Assembly: GCA_902785135.1 (NCBI GenBank)
Contig: CACZXL010000008.1
Span: forward strand, 1-47,073
DNA from: an uncultured Erysipelotrichaceae bacterium
Lineage (GTDB): Bacteria; Bacillota_I; Bacilli_A; RF39; UBA660
Length of the DNA stretch: 47,073 bases
Direction: 5' to 3'
Notes under the pieces: model-generated
The model's database searches: none
The model's input: the letters and a program-made list of their open reading frames with translations, nothing else
What the model was told of the DNA's origin: nothing
Program-made: the position numbers and the translations under genes
Shown: one piece after another, positions 8,153-16,500 of the stretch
Position numbering within the stretch: position 1 is the stretch's first letter
Layout of the letters: the number at the start of each line of letters is the position of its first letter

Positions 8153-9049
8153 CTATTCTTCTTTATATTTTTGTAATATTTCTTTAAACTTTTCTGGAAC
8201 ATCACAATTAAAAGTCATTTTTTCTTTGGTTCTTGGATGAGTAAACTCTATACTTTTAGCATGTAACATTTGTCCAAAGCCATCAATATTTCTATCTCTA
8301 GAATACATAGGATCATTTACTATTGGATATCCTATATATTTCATATGCACTCTTATTTGATGTGTTCTTCCAGTTTCTAGTTTACATTCAATTAGTGTTG
8401 TGTTTTTATATCTTTCTAATACTTTAAAATGAGTTATAGCCGTTTTAGAGTTTTCACTAGTAACAGCCATTTTTTTTCTATCTTGTTTATCTCTTCCTAT
8501 AGGAGCATCTATTTCTCCTGTATCATGTTTTATAACACCATGAACTAACGCTACATAAGTTCTTACTATCTTATGTTCTTTTAATTCTTCTTCAAGAAAT
8601 AAATGAGCCTTATCATTTTTTGCGACTAATAATAATCCACTAGTATCTTTATCTATTCTATGAACAATACCAGGTCTAAATTCATCATTAACCTTACTTA
8701 ATTCACTATATCCAATTAATGCATTTACTAGTGTGCCACTTGTATTACCTATTGCAGGATGCACAACCATACCAGATTCTTTATTAACAACAATTATATC
8801 ATCATCTTCATATACTATATCTAGTTTAATATCTTCTGGTTTTATATCTAAATTTTCTTCTACATAATTGATAATTATTTCATCACCATTTTGTACTTTA
8901 TAACTATTCTTAATTGGTTTATTATTAACTAATATATTTCCATTTTTTATAAGAGTTTGTATTTTGGCTCTAGTTAAATCTACCTCTTCATTAGAAGATA
9001 AATAAGTATCAATTCTTGTATTATCATCAGTTTCTACTACTAATTTCAT
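8153..9049 (-). CDS. rluD: Ribosomal large subunit pseudouridine synthase, RluD/YlyB type
   Basis: A 298-residue protein with an N-terminal S4 RNA-binding domain (about 8-70, KIQTLIKNGNILVNNK) followed by the RluA-type catalytic domain. HRIDKDTSGLLLVAKN (about 130-146) contains the catalytic Asp, and LETGRTHQIRVHMKYIGYPI is the second signature. It converts uridines to pseudouridine in 23S rRNA. I start at the ATG at 9049, with AGGAAG eight bases upstream. An in-frame GTG three codons earlier overlaps that Shine-Dalgarno sequence. It overlaps lspA by 23 bases, the lspA-rluD order common in Firmicutes. Confidence 0.92.
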   Translation of the reverse strand: MKLVVETDDNTRIDTYLSSNEEVDLTRAKIQTLIKNGNILVNNKPIKNSYKVQNGDEIIINYVEENLDIKPEDIKLDIVYEDDDIIVVNKESGMVVHPAIGNTSGTLVNALIGYSELSKVNDEFRPGIVHRIDKDTSGLLLVAKNDKAHLFLEEELKEHKIVRTYVALVHGVIKHDTGEIDAPIGRDKQDRKKMAVTSENSKTAITHFKVLERYKNTTLIECKLETGRTHQIRVHMKYIGYPIVNDPMYSRDRNIDGFGQMLHAKSIEFTHPRTKEKMTFNCDVPEKFKEILQKYKEE

Positions 9050-9470
9050 TCTTTTCACTTCCTACTATTATAATAATTGCTCCTATAACAATTGCTGTAT
9101 CTGCTATATTAAAAATAGGCATGCTTTTATTAAATATTTCAAATCCAATAAAATCTATTACATATCCATATATAACTCTATCAAGTACATTACCAAGTAT
9201 TCCACCTAATAACAATGGATATCCTATATTTTTAATATTATTTTTTCTTACATATAAGAATATTATTATAGACGCAATAATACCTATTAAAACAAATATT
9301 ATTTGCTTACCTTCTAACATAGAAAATGCTGCGCCAATATTTCTTGTATATATAAGATAGAAAAAGTTTTTTATAACATATACTTTATCAGATATGAAAT
9401 TTTGTACTAATATTTTTGATATTCTATCTACAAAAAAAATAATAAATGATATTCCTAAAAACTTTTTCAT
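9027..9470 (-). CDS. lspA: Lipoprotein signal peptidase II
   Basis: A 147-residue protein with four membrane helices. It removes signal peptides from lipid-modified prolipoproteins. The aspartic protease dyad is present: Asp97 in GNVLDRVIYG and Asp124 in FNIADTAIVIG. NIGAAFSML (44-52) is the conserved NxGAAFS loop. It is the first gene of the lspA-rluD-rhomboid operon. It implies that the cell makes lipoproteins, although I see no classical lipobox protein in this window. Confidence 0.93.
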   Translation of the reverse strand: MKKFLGISFIIFFVDRISKILVQNFISDKVYVIKNFFYLIYTRNIGAAFSMLEGKQIIFVLIGIIASIIIFLYVRKNNIKNIGYPLLLGGILGNVLDRVIYGYVIDFIGFEIFNKSMPIFNIADTAIVIGAIIIIVGSEKNEISSRN

Positions 9471-9499
9471 ACATTCACCTACTTTGATTATACCATATT

Positions 9500-11362
9500 T
9501 TACTCATACTTTAAAGCATTAATTGGGTCATAATTAGAAGCTTTTTTCGCTGGAAAATATGATGATAGTATTGTAACCATAATACTAATAAATAATCCTA
9601 GAATATAATATTTTAAAAGTCTAGAATTAATACTTATATTAAATTTATCATTAATAATATATTTTATAACATTAATTAAATGCTTAGATATAAAACATGA
9701 AAATAATCCTATACTTATTCCTAAGAATATTGCTTCACTATTAAAAATAGATTTGATATTATCTTTTGAATAACCAATACTTCTAAGTAAACCTATTTCT
9801 TTAGTCCTTTCTATAACAGTGATATTAATAATTATACTAATCATAATAATACTTACTATCAATGATAAAGATGAAAAAAACGATAAAACAAATGTTGCAA
9901 TATTTAAATACGATGTAAGTTCATCATATAAATCTGTATTATTAGATGCATTTAGACCAAGAGCTTTTAATTTCTTTTTAACATATTCTATATTCTTATT
10001 ATCGTCTATTTTAATACTTAATAAATTTGGATGAAATTTTTTATCTTCTTTTTTATAATTATCTACTAAATAATTATAGTTTATAAATGCATGCATTGTA
10101 TTATCGATTATAGATAAATTATTATTTTTAGCGATTCCTGTGATCTTAGTATTTATTCTTATAACATCATAATTATCTACTATTGTTAATTCTATATCTT
10201 TATTAATTACATCCATATTCTTATCTATTTTCTTTGCTAAAAACTTACTAATAACAACCTTTTTAGAATTACCTTTAATCAAATCTATTTCATTTATAGA
10301 ATCTATAAAAGTTAAATTATATTCTTTATTTTTTTCTTTTAACTGACTTATACTATATGTAGATGATTTATATATTTTATTAATATGATCAATACCTCTT
10401 ATCTTATTTATAATATCATCATCAAAATAATCTTTATCATATACTTTATTATTAATCTTTATGCTATAAATGTTAGGATTATTTTTATCTAGTATTAAAT
10501 CTTCTATATATCTTTTAACAGAATTACCAATAAATAAACTTAATATAATTCCAACTATACCTATAGAAGACGCAATCACTATAAATATATTTCTTCTTTT
10601 ATTATTAAATATATTTCTTAATCCATACTTTAATAAATAATAAAAATTGTTTTCTCTTTTATCTTCTTTATCTATTCTTGTTTCTTTTATTCTTTTTATC
10701 TTTTGATCACTATCTATCTTTCCATCTTTTATTCTTATAACTCTTGTAGAATATTCAATCACTTTTTCTGAATGAGTTACTACTATTACTAATTTACCTT
10801 CTAGATTTATCTCTTTTAATATTTCTAATACACTTTTACTATTATTTTCATCTAAAGCTCCTGTTGGTTCATCCGCAAGAATAATACTTGGATTATTAAT
10901 TAACGCTCTAGCAATAGCGATTCTTTGTTTTTGACCTCCAGATAAATCTTTTATTTTCTTTCTTCTAATATTAGATATATTAAGTTTATCTAACAAATCT
11001 AGTGCTCTCTTTTTCTTTTCTTTATAACTAATCTTATATTTATCTAATGGTAATATAATATTATCTATTACAGATAAAGAATTAATTAAATTAAAGTTTT
11101 GAAAAATAAAACCTATATTCTCTTTTCTATAATCATCTAAATCAATATATTTAAGATTCATATTATTAATATTAACACTACCATCATATTTAGTATCTAA
11201 ACCACCGATTATATTTAATAAAGTAGATTTACCTGAACCAGATTCACCTAGTATACAAACAAATTCACCACTCTTAAATTCAATATTAATATTATCTAAT
11301 ACTTTTTGATAACTATTATTCTTTCCAAATTCTTTTGTTAAATTATCTATTCTTAAAAGCAT
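9500..11362 (-). CDS. ABC exporter, fused ATPase and FtsX-type permease (MacB-like)
   Basis: A 620-residue fusion. The N-terminal ATPase of about 220 residues has Walker A GESGSGKST, signature DLSGGQKQR and Walker B ILADEPTGALDE. A charged linker leads to a membrane helix, a long extracytoplasmic domain (about 270-480) and three C-terminal helices of FtsX/MacB type (ERTKEIGLLRSIGYSK precedes the middle pair). MacB-like systems use a mechanotransmission mechanism on peptides, lipoproteins or antibiotics. The full transporter would be a homodimer. The ATG at 11362 is preferred over an upstream GTG because AGGTGA then has normal spacing. It starts 46 bases after sigE, where sigG sits in Bacillus, so co-transcription with the spoIIG operon is possible. 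Confidence 0.9.
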   Translation of the reverse strand: MLLRIDNLTKEFGKNNSYQKVLDNINIEFKSGEFVCILGESGSGKSTLLNIIGGLDTKYDGSVNINNMNLKYIDLDDYRKENIGFIFQNFNLINSLSVIDNIILPLDKYKISYKEKKKRALDLLDKLNISNIRRKKIKDLSGGQKQRIAIARALINNPSIILADEPTGALDENNSKSVLEILKEINLEGKLVIVVTHSEKVIEYSTRVIRIKDGKIDSDQKIKRIKETRIDKEDKRENNFYYLLKYGLRNIFNNKRRNIFIVIASSIGIVGIILSLFIGNSVKRYIEDLILDKNNPNIYSIKINNKVYDKDYFDDDIINKIRGIDHINKIYKSSTYSISQLKEKNKEYNLTFIDSINEIDLIKGNSKKVVISKFLAKKIDKNMDVINKDIELTIVDNYDVIRINTKITGIAKNNNLSIIDNTMHAFINYNYLVDNYKKEDKKFHPNLLSIKIDDNKNIEYVKKKLKALGLNASNNTDLYDELTSYLNIATFVLSFFSSLSLIVSIIMISIIINITVIERTKEIGLLRSIGYSKDNIKSIFNSEAIFLGISIGLFSCFISKHLINVIKYIINDKFNISINSRLLKYYILGLFISIMVTILSSYFPAKKASNYDPINALKYE

Positions 11363-11408
11363 ACTCTTCACCTAATAGTTTTATTCTCTATTAAGTATTA
11401 ATATTCCA

Positions 11409-12101
11409 CTATATTTTTATAATTTCTGATATTTCTTTAATAACTTTTTTCTCTATTCTTGATATATAACTTTGAGATATACCTAGTTCTCCCGCAACTT
11501 CTTTTTGAGTTAATTCCTCTCCTCCATCTAAACCATATCTTTTTATCATTATTTCTTTATCTCTCTTTTTTAATTTATTTATTTCATTTAACATTATCTT
11601 TTTCATATCATTTTCTTCAATTGGTTTAGTAACTATATCATCTTCTGTACCTAATACATCTTCTAAAGTTAATTCATTTCCTTCTTTATCATAAGATAAA
11701 GATTCCTCTAATGATACATCCGCTCTTCTCTTTTTATTTTTTCTTAAATACATAAGTATTTCATTATCAATACATCTACTTGCGTATGTGGCAAGTTTAA
11801 TATTCTTATCTCCTTTATACGTATTAATACCTTTAATTAACCCTATTGTACCTATAGAAACTAAATCTTCTAAATCTATTTTAGTATTTTCATATTTCTT
11901 AGACAAAAATACTACCAATCTTAGATTATGTTCTATTAACTTATCCTTAGCTTTTAAATCTCCATTATGAAATTTAGTAACTAATATATCCTCTTCTTCT
12001 TTAGATAAAGGTTCTGGTAATTTATCAGCGCTACCAACAAAAAATAATTCATTATACTTAGAAAAATACTTCTTTAAAATAAGTTTTATTAATTTAATCA
12101 T
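11409..12101 (-). CDS. sigE: RNA polymerase sporulation sigma factor, pro-sigma-E
   Basis: A 230-residue sigma-70 family protein very close in pattern to Bacillus SigE along its length: FFVGSADKLPEPLSKEEED near the start, NLRLVVFLSKKYENT, LEDLVSIGTIGLIKGINTY (region 2), KLATYASRCIDNEILMYLRK, VLGTEDDIVTKPIE, and the region 4 helix-turn-helix TQKEVAGELGISQSYISRIEKK. The N-terminal amphipathic pro-sequence (MIKLIKLILKKYFSKYNEL) is kept, matching the segment that SpoIIGA removes in Bacillus. I use the ATG at 12101, five bases after GGAGGG. A longer in-frame start at 12125 would overlap spoIIGA and lacks a site. Sigma-E directs mother-cell transcription after asymmetric division. Confidence 0.95.
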   Translation of the reverse strand: MIKLIKLILKKYFSKYNELFFVGSADKLPEPLSKEEEDILVTKFHNGDLKAKDKLIEHNLRLVVFLSKKYENTKIDLEDLVSIGTIGLIKGINTYKGDKNIKLATYASRCIDNEILMYLRKNKKRRADVSLEESLSYDKEGNELTLEDVLGTEDDIVTKPIEENDMKKIMLNEINKLKKRDKEIMIKRYGLDGGEELTQKEVAGELGISQSYISRIEKKVIKEISEIIKI

Positions 12102-12102
12102 A

Positions 12103-12873
12103 TTATCCCTCCAATAAAGATTCATTTAATAAACATTTAACACCATCTATATTTATAGAATCAGTTATACCTACTAAAAATATATTTCTATATCCTATAT
12201 TATCTATATATATTTTATTAGCCTTAATACACCTTAAAATACCTGAAGAACTACAGGTTTTATATGGAACATATAAATACTCTTTCTCTTCTTTAATTAA
12301 GCTTTTATCAAGCATAATAATAGGTTTAAACAGATATGGATCTCTTAACTTATTACCAGTATCTACATATGAATTAGTAGTTATCTCATAATCTTTAAAA
12401 AAAATAGTTACTTTTAAATATTTATTATAGTTTAATTTAAGATTTCTAATACTTTTCAAATAACTAAAAATACCTACAACAGATAACAATAATCCTAAAA
12501 ACAAATTATACTTATAACTATTAAAAAATATTAATCCATTATTATAAGAAAACTGATTCTTAAAAAAGAATAATAATCCTGCGAGTAATATACTAATTAA
12601 ATAAAAATAATATAATTCTTTAAAAAAAACAATAATATCTTTATAAGAAAACGCAACTATAACCATAATAACGCTAATTAATATTTTAAAAAGAAATAAT
12701 GTAATAGAATTAAAACTAATAAACAAAGATAATAACGATAATGTACCAATTAAAGAACTTAGTAATAATCTATATATTTTAATATTTCTTTTTAAAATAA
12801 TTGATGTCGATAAAAGTATTATAAAGTCATATATATAATTAATAAAAAATATAATATCTAAATATACTTTCAT
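12103..12873 (-). CDS. spoIIGA: SpoIIGA, pro-sigma-E processing aspartic protease
   Basis: A 256-residue protein that starts MKVYLDIIFFINYIYDFIIL, the standard SpoIIGA opening (VYLDxxFxxNxxxDxxLL). About five membrane helices fill residues 5-140, followed by a cytoplasmic protease half. The catalytic motif is SYVDTGNKLRDP, with Asp171. Family members are usually about 300 residues, so this one is somewhat short. It cleaves the sigma-E pro-sequence in response to the forespore signal SpoIIR. It lies one base upstream of sigE, the classic spoIIG order, which supports both calls. The ribosome-binding site is GGTGAT, six bases before the ATG. Confidence 0.93.
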   Translation of the reverse strand: MKVYLDIIFFINYIYDFIILLSTSIILKRNIKIYRLLLSSLIGTLSLLSLFISFNSITLFLFKILISVIMVIVAFSYKDIIVFFKELYYFYLISILLAGLLFFFKNQFSYNNGLIFFNSYKYNLFLGLLLSVVGIFSYLKSIRNLKLNYNKYLKVTIFFKDYEITTNSYVDTGNKLRDPYLFKPIIMLDKSLIKEEKEYLYVPYKTCSSSGILRCIKANKIYIDNIGYRNIFLVGITDSINIDGVKCLLNESLLEG

Positions 12874-12890
12874 TTTTCATCACCACTATA

Positions 12891-12924
12891 ATAATAAAAT
12901 ATATAAGTCATAAAACATGTCGAA
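12891..12924 (-). promoter_or_regulatory. Spo0A box and candidate promoter of the spoIIGA-sigE operon
   Basis: TGTCGAA at 12918-12924 (plus strand; TTCGACA on the transcribed orientation) is an exact match to the Spo0A-box consensus TGNCGAA. Its complement overlaps a -35-like TCGACA. The best -10-like TATTAT (12896-12891) lies 21 bases downstream, close to the unusual 22-base spacing known for Bacillus subtilis spoIIG. CG is rare here, so the heptamer is unlikely by chance. The box is seen; promoter use is inferred. Confidence 0.6.
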
Positions 12925-12955
12925 AAAAAATAGTTATTTCTTAAAAATAACTACT
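12922..12955 (-). terminator. Terminator after rsmD
   Basis: On the minus strand TAGTTATTT and AAATAACTA (12951-12943 and 12939-12931) flank a short loop, followed by eight T (12930-12923). It abuts the Spo0A box before spoIIGA and overlaps the rsmD stop region. Confidence 0.8.
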
Positions 12956-13464
12956 TTCTTAGAACCATATTTCTTTTCTTTATATATATCTAAATCTGTA
13001 TTTTTATTAATCTCATTTTCATATTCACAAATAATTAATCCATCTTCATTTAACATATTATTCTTAGTAACAAAATCTACTACATAATCTATATAATCAT
13101 CTTTATATGGTGGATCTAGAAATATAAGATCAAATTTGGTATTTATAAGGCTATTTAAAGCATTTTTAAAGTCATCTTTAATAACTACTGCATTATCTAT
13201 ATTAAAAGCCTTAATATTATCATTAATAGTATTAATCGCAATCTTATTATGATCTACAAAATAACACTTCTTTGCGCCATTACTAATAGATTCTATACCT
13301 AAATTACCAGAACCTGCGAATAAATCTAAAACAACACTATCATATACATAATCTTGAATAGTAGAAAAAATAGACTCTTTAACTCTATCCATTGTAGGTC
13401 TAGTACCATCTATATCAAAACCTTTAATAACTCTTCCCTTTAATTTACCACTGATAACTCTCAT
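12934..13464 (-). CDS. rsmD: 16S rRNA (guanine-966-N2) methyltransferase
   Basis: A 176-residue Rossmann methyltransferase. It opens MRVISGKLKGRVIKG and TRPTMDRVKESIFS (21-34), both typical of RsmD. The SAM-binding loop is LDLFAGSGNLGIES (46-59) and the catalytic DPPY is at 117-120. It methylates G966 of 16S rRNA. The start has GGTGAT upstream. It is a single gene ended by the hairpin before spoIIGA and preceded by the terminator-bounded surface operon. Confidence 0.93.
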   Translation of the reverse strand: MRVISGKLKGRVIKGFDIDGTRPTMDRVKESIFSTIQDYVYDSVVLDLFAGSGNLGIESISNGAKKCYFVDHNKIAINTINDNIKAFNIDNAVVIKDDFKNALNSLINTKFDLIFLDPPYKDDYIDYVVDFVTKNNMLNEDGLIICEYENEINKNTDLDIYKEKKYGSKKVVIFKK

Positions 13465-13490
13465 AAAATCACCACAAATATTATAACATG

Positions 13491-13519
13491 AAAAAAGATT
13501 ATAGAAAATCTATAATCTT
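13491..13519 (-). terminator. Terminator of the Cna_B surface operon
   Basis: AAGATTATAGA (13495-13505) and TCTATAATCTT (13509-13519) form an 11-bp stem with a 3-base loop. On the minus strand it is followed by a T-run. The stem includes the stop codon. Confidence 0.85.
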
Positions 13520-16500
13520 ATTTCTTTTTATTTTGAAAATATATTAATGCACCTACCGCAAGAATAATTGTTGCGATAATGATACCATATTTAATTCTAT
13601 TTTGACCAGTTTGAATATTAACAATTAATTCAGCATGCGCAGTTGGATTATAAATAGTAGTTTCTGTTCTAGACTTATTTGTAATAATAGCGCTACCATA
13701 AACATGTCCATCTTTATCAACAAAGAATGTCGCAACATTAATTGTCTTCTTAGGTAACTCTTTACCTTCTGGTGCTTTTACTTCTACAATTCTATATTGT
13801 CCTTCAGTAATTCTATAAATCATAGCACTACCATTCTTAGTAGTAATAGTAACTCCTTCTTCATCATCTTCTGCAACTCTATATACATTTGCATTTTCTG
13901 TAGAAGCAGTACGATCTTCATCAAGAACTACTTTAACATCACGATATTTTCTTTCACTATCAAGTTTTTGTAATTTAAATTCAGCACCATCTAATAAATT
14001 ATTATATTCATCAAACTTATAGAATTGATATACTGTTTCAGTATTATATAATTCTACAGATGCATCTGTTACTCCAGATGTCTTAGGTATATATACTAAT
14101 ACAAATCTATCTTCATCATTAGGTAATTCATAACCAGCTTTTGGAGATACTTCTTCAATTAAATAATAACTTTCAGCATCTAAGTATTGAACAATCGCTT
14201 CACCTTCTTGAATAGAAGTTTCTAGTTCTTGTTCACCTATTCCTGTAGTCTTAAAGTCATCATCTACCAATGTATAAGTAATACTAGCACAATCTTTGAT
14301 ACAAGTAGTAATTACATTTGTATCTTTATTATCTCTATATTCATAAGAACCATCTCTAATTGTTTTTAATTTTAACAATTCCTTATCTTGATTCTTTAAT
14401 GATCTATTTTGATCATAATTATTAACTTTATAAATTCTAAATTTAGCACCAGTAATTAATAATCCAGTAGCTTGATCATATTTTCTTAATATTAATTTAG
14501 TAGGTTTATTAGCTATATTAACAACATCTACTCCTACTGTTTTATTATTAACAATAAATCTTGTTATTTCATGACCATCTGTTGGTGTATCATAACCTTT
14601 TGGAGCTTGAGTTTCAACTAATATATAATTATAAGAAACATAAACTCTTTCATTATTTTCATTAGTCTTAAATTCTCCTGCAGGAAGATATCTTAAAATA
14701 ATATCACCTTTATATGGATGTAAATCACTAGTTAAATTACTTCCATTTTGACTTTCAGGATATCTATATATTTCCTTACCATAATCTTCATTATCTTGCT
14801 TATTCTTAATAACTTCCCTATTATGGAACTTAATTAATGTTCCAGTAGTTGGTGTACATTGATCTACATCAATACCCTCATTACATCTATAAACATTAAA
14901 TGTAGTTTTTTCTTGACCAACCTCTTCAGCAATTATATTACCATATTTTAAATCTCTCTTTTGGAATACTACTCTTGTAGGTGTATTCTCAATAACATGA
15001 GTTTCAGAATCTCTAGTAAATGTATCTTTTGTACTTCCTACAGTAAATTTAACTTCTGGATGTTCATCTGGAAGTATAAATACTGAATTATTTGGAACAG
15101 ATATTTCTTCAATATAGTAATCTCTATCTCTACATAAATGTTTAATTTTAATATTACCACAATGTGTATGAATTACTTCTCTTTGATTAGGTTGATTATT
15201 ATCAATTACATATCTATATAAAGCATATGCTGATCCATTATTAGCATTTTCTAAAGTACATGTACCAACATTATCAACAAATTCTAGTTTTAATCTTTGG
15301 TCTACTCCGTTATCTTTAGTCTTAAATACGAAGTCTATTGTATCAAACAACTTATATTCTTCATTATTTTCAAATTTAGATTCTACTTCAGAATTAGTAT
15401 TACCATCTAAATAACTATAAATATCTTTCTTTGTAAAGTTAAGTTCAGTAACTGTATTAGTAAGTGTTCTGTTTTCTTTACCAGTAGTACAATCACTACT
15501 CTTTGTACTAATAGTCCACTCAGGATTATCAGATTCCCTAACTAAGTAGAATCCTTGGGATTCACACGCTCTTTGATATGCATCTACACAATTAGTTGTA
15601 CCTTTTTCCTTAATCTTATAGGTATATTGCCATGGAAGACTCTTAATATTAAGTTTTCTATTATCATCTAATTGTAAATCTGTAACAGTATCAGCACTTC
15701 TAGTTTGGTTAGCAATACCACTAGCGTATTCATATCTTCCATCAGCAGTTTTCTTAAACTTAATTAAAGTATTTCCATTATATACATTAAATACTAATTT
15801 CTTTAATTCTTTAGTAGTTTGTATATATTGAGGATCATTAACATTATTAGAAATATCATTTTCAGTTTTTTTAGTTAATTCAAATTCTGTATCACAGTTC
15901 TTAAATGTATTAACTTGAGATGAACTTGTACTTGCAACTATCTTAGAATAGAAATTAGTTGCTGATTTTTGTGTTAATTCAGTAACTTCACCAAATGTAT
16001 GATATTGAGCTGGTGCAGTTTCAACAATTGTATATGTTCCAGAAGGAACACCTGAAACACAAACTTCACCATTTGTATGTGTATTTCCATTAGTTAAAGT
16101 ATCACCTGATACTAACTCACTACCTGTTGCATCAGCAGTATCATATACATAACATTGTTTTGTTGTTCCGTTTGCTGCTTTTGCAGTTTCTTTTGCAGCC
16201 TTAACTTTGATATATGTTCCACTTGATGTCTTAACTTTAAACTTAGCACCATTTAATAATTCATTATTATTATTTTTATCTACTTTAAACCAGTTAAGGA
16301 ATAATCTAGAATCACCTGCTTTAACCCAACCAGTTCCATTTGCAGCTGTTACTGGATCTGAAGGAGCTGGGAATGCAGTTTTACAACCATTTGCTGATTG
16401 TTCAGCTGTTTCAGGTAATGGTGCAGCAGTAGCAGTAAATGTAGCTGTATTTAAAGTATATCCTGCAGGAGCTTTAATTTCTTGAACAGTAAATGACCCT

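Noticed and set aside
16207-16485. Plus-strand open frame inside the Cna_B gene
   Set aside because: It is the shadow of the Ala/Thr-rich segment of the minus-strand gene and has no start signals.
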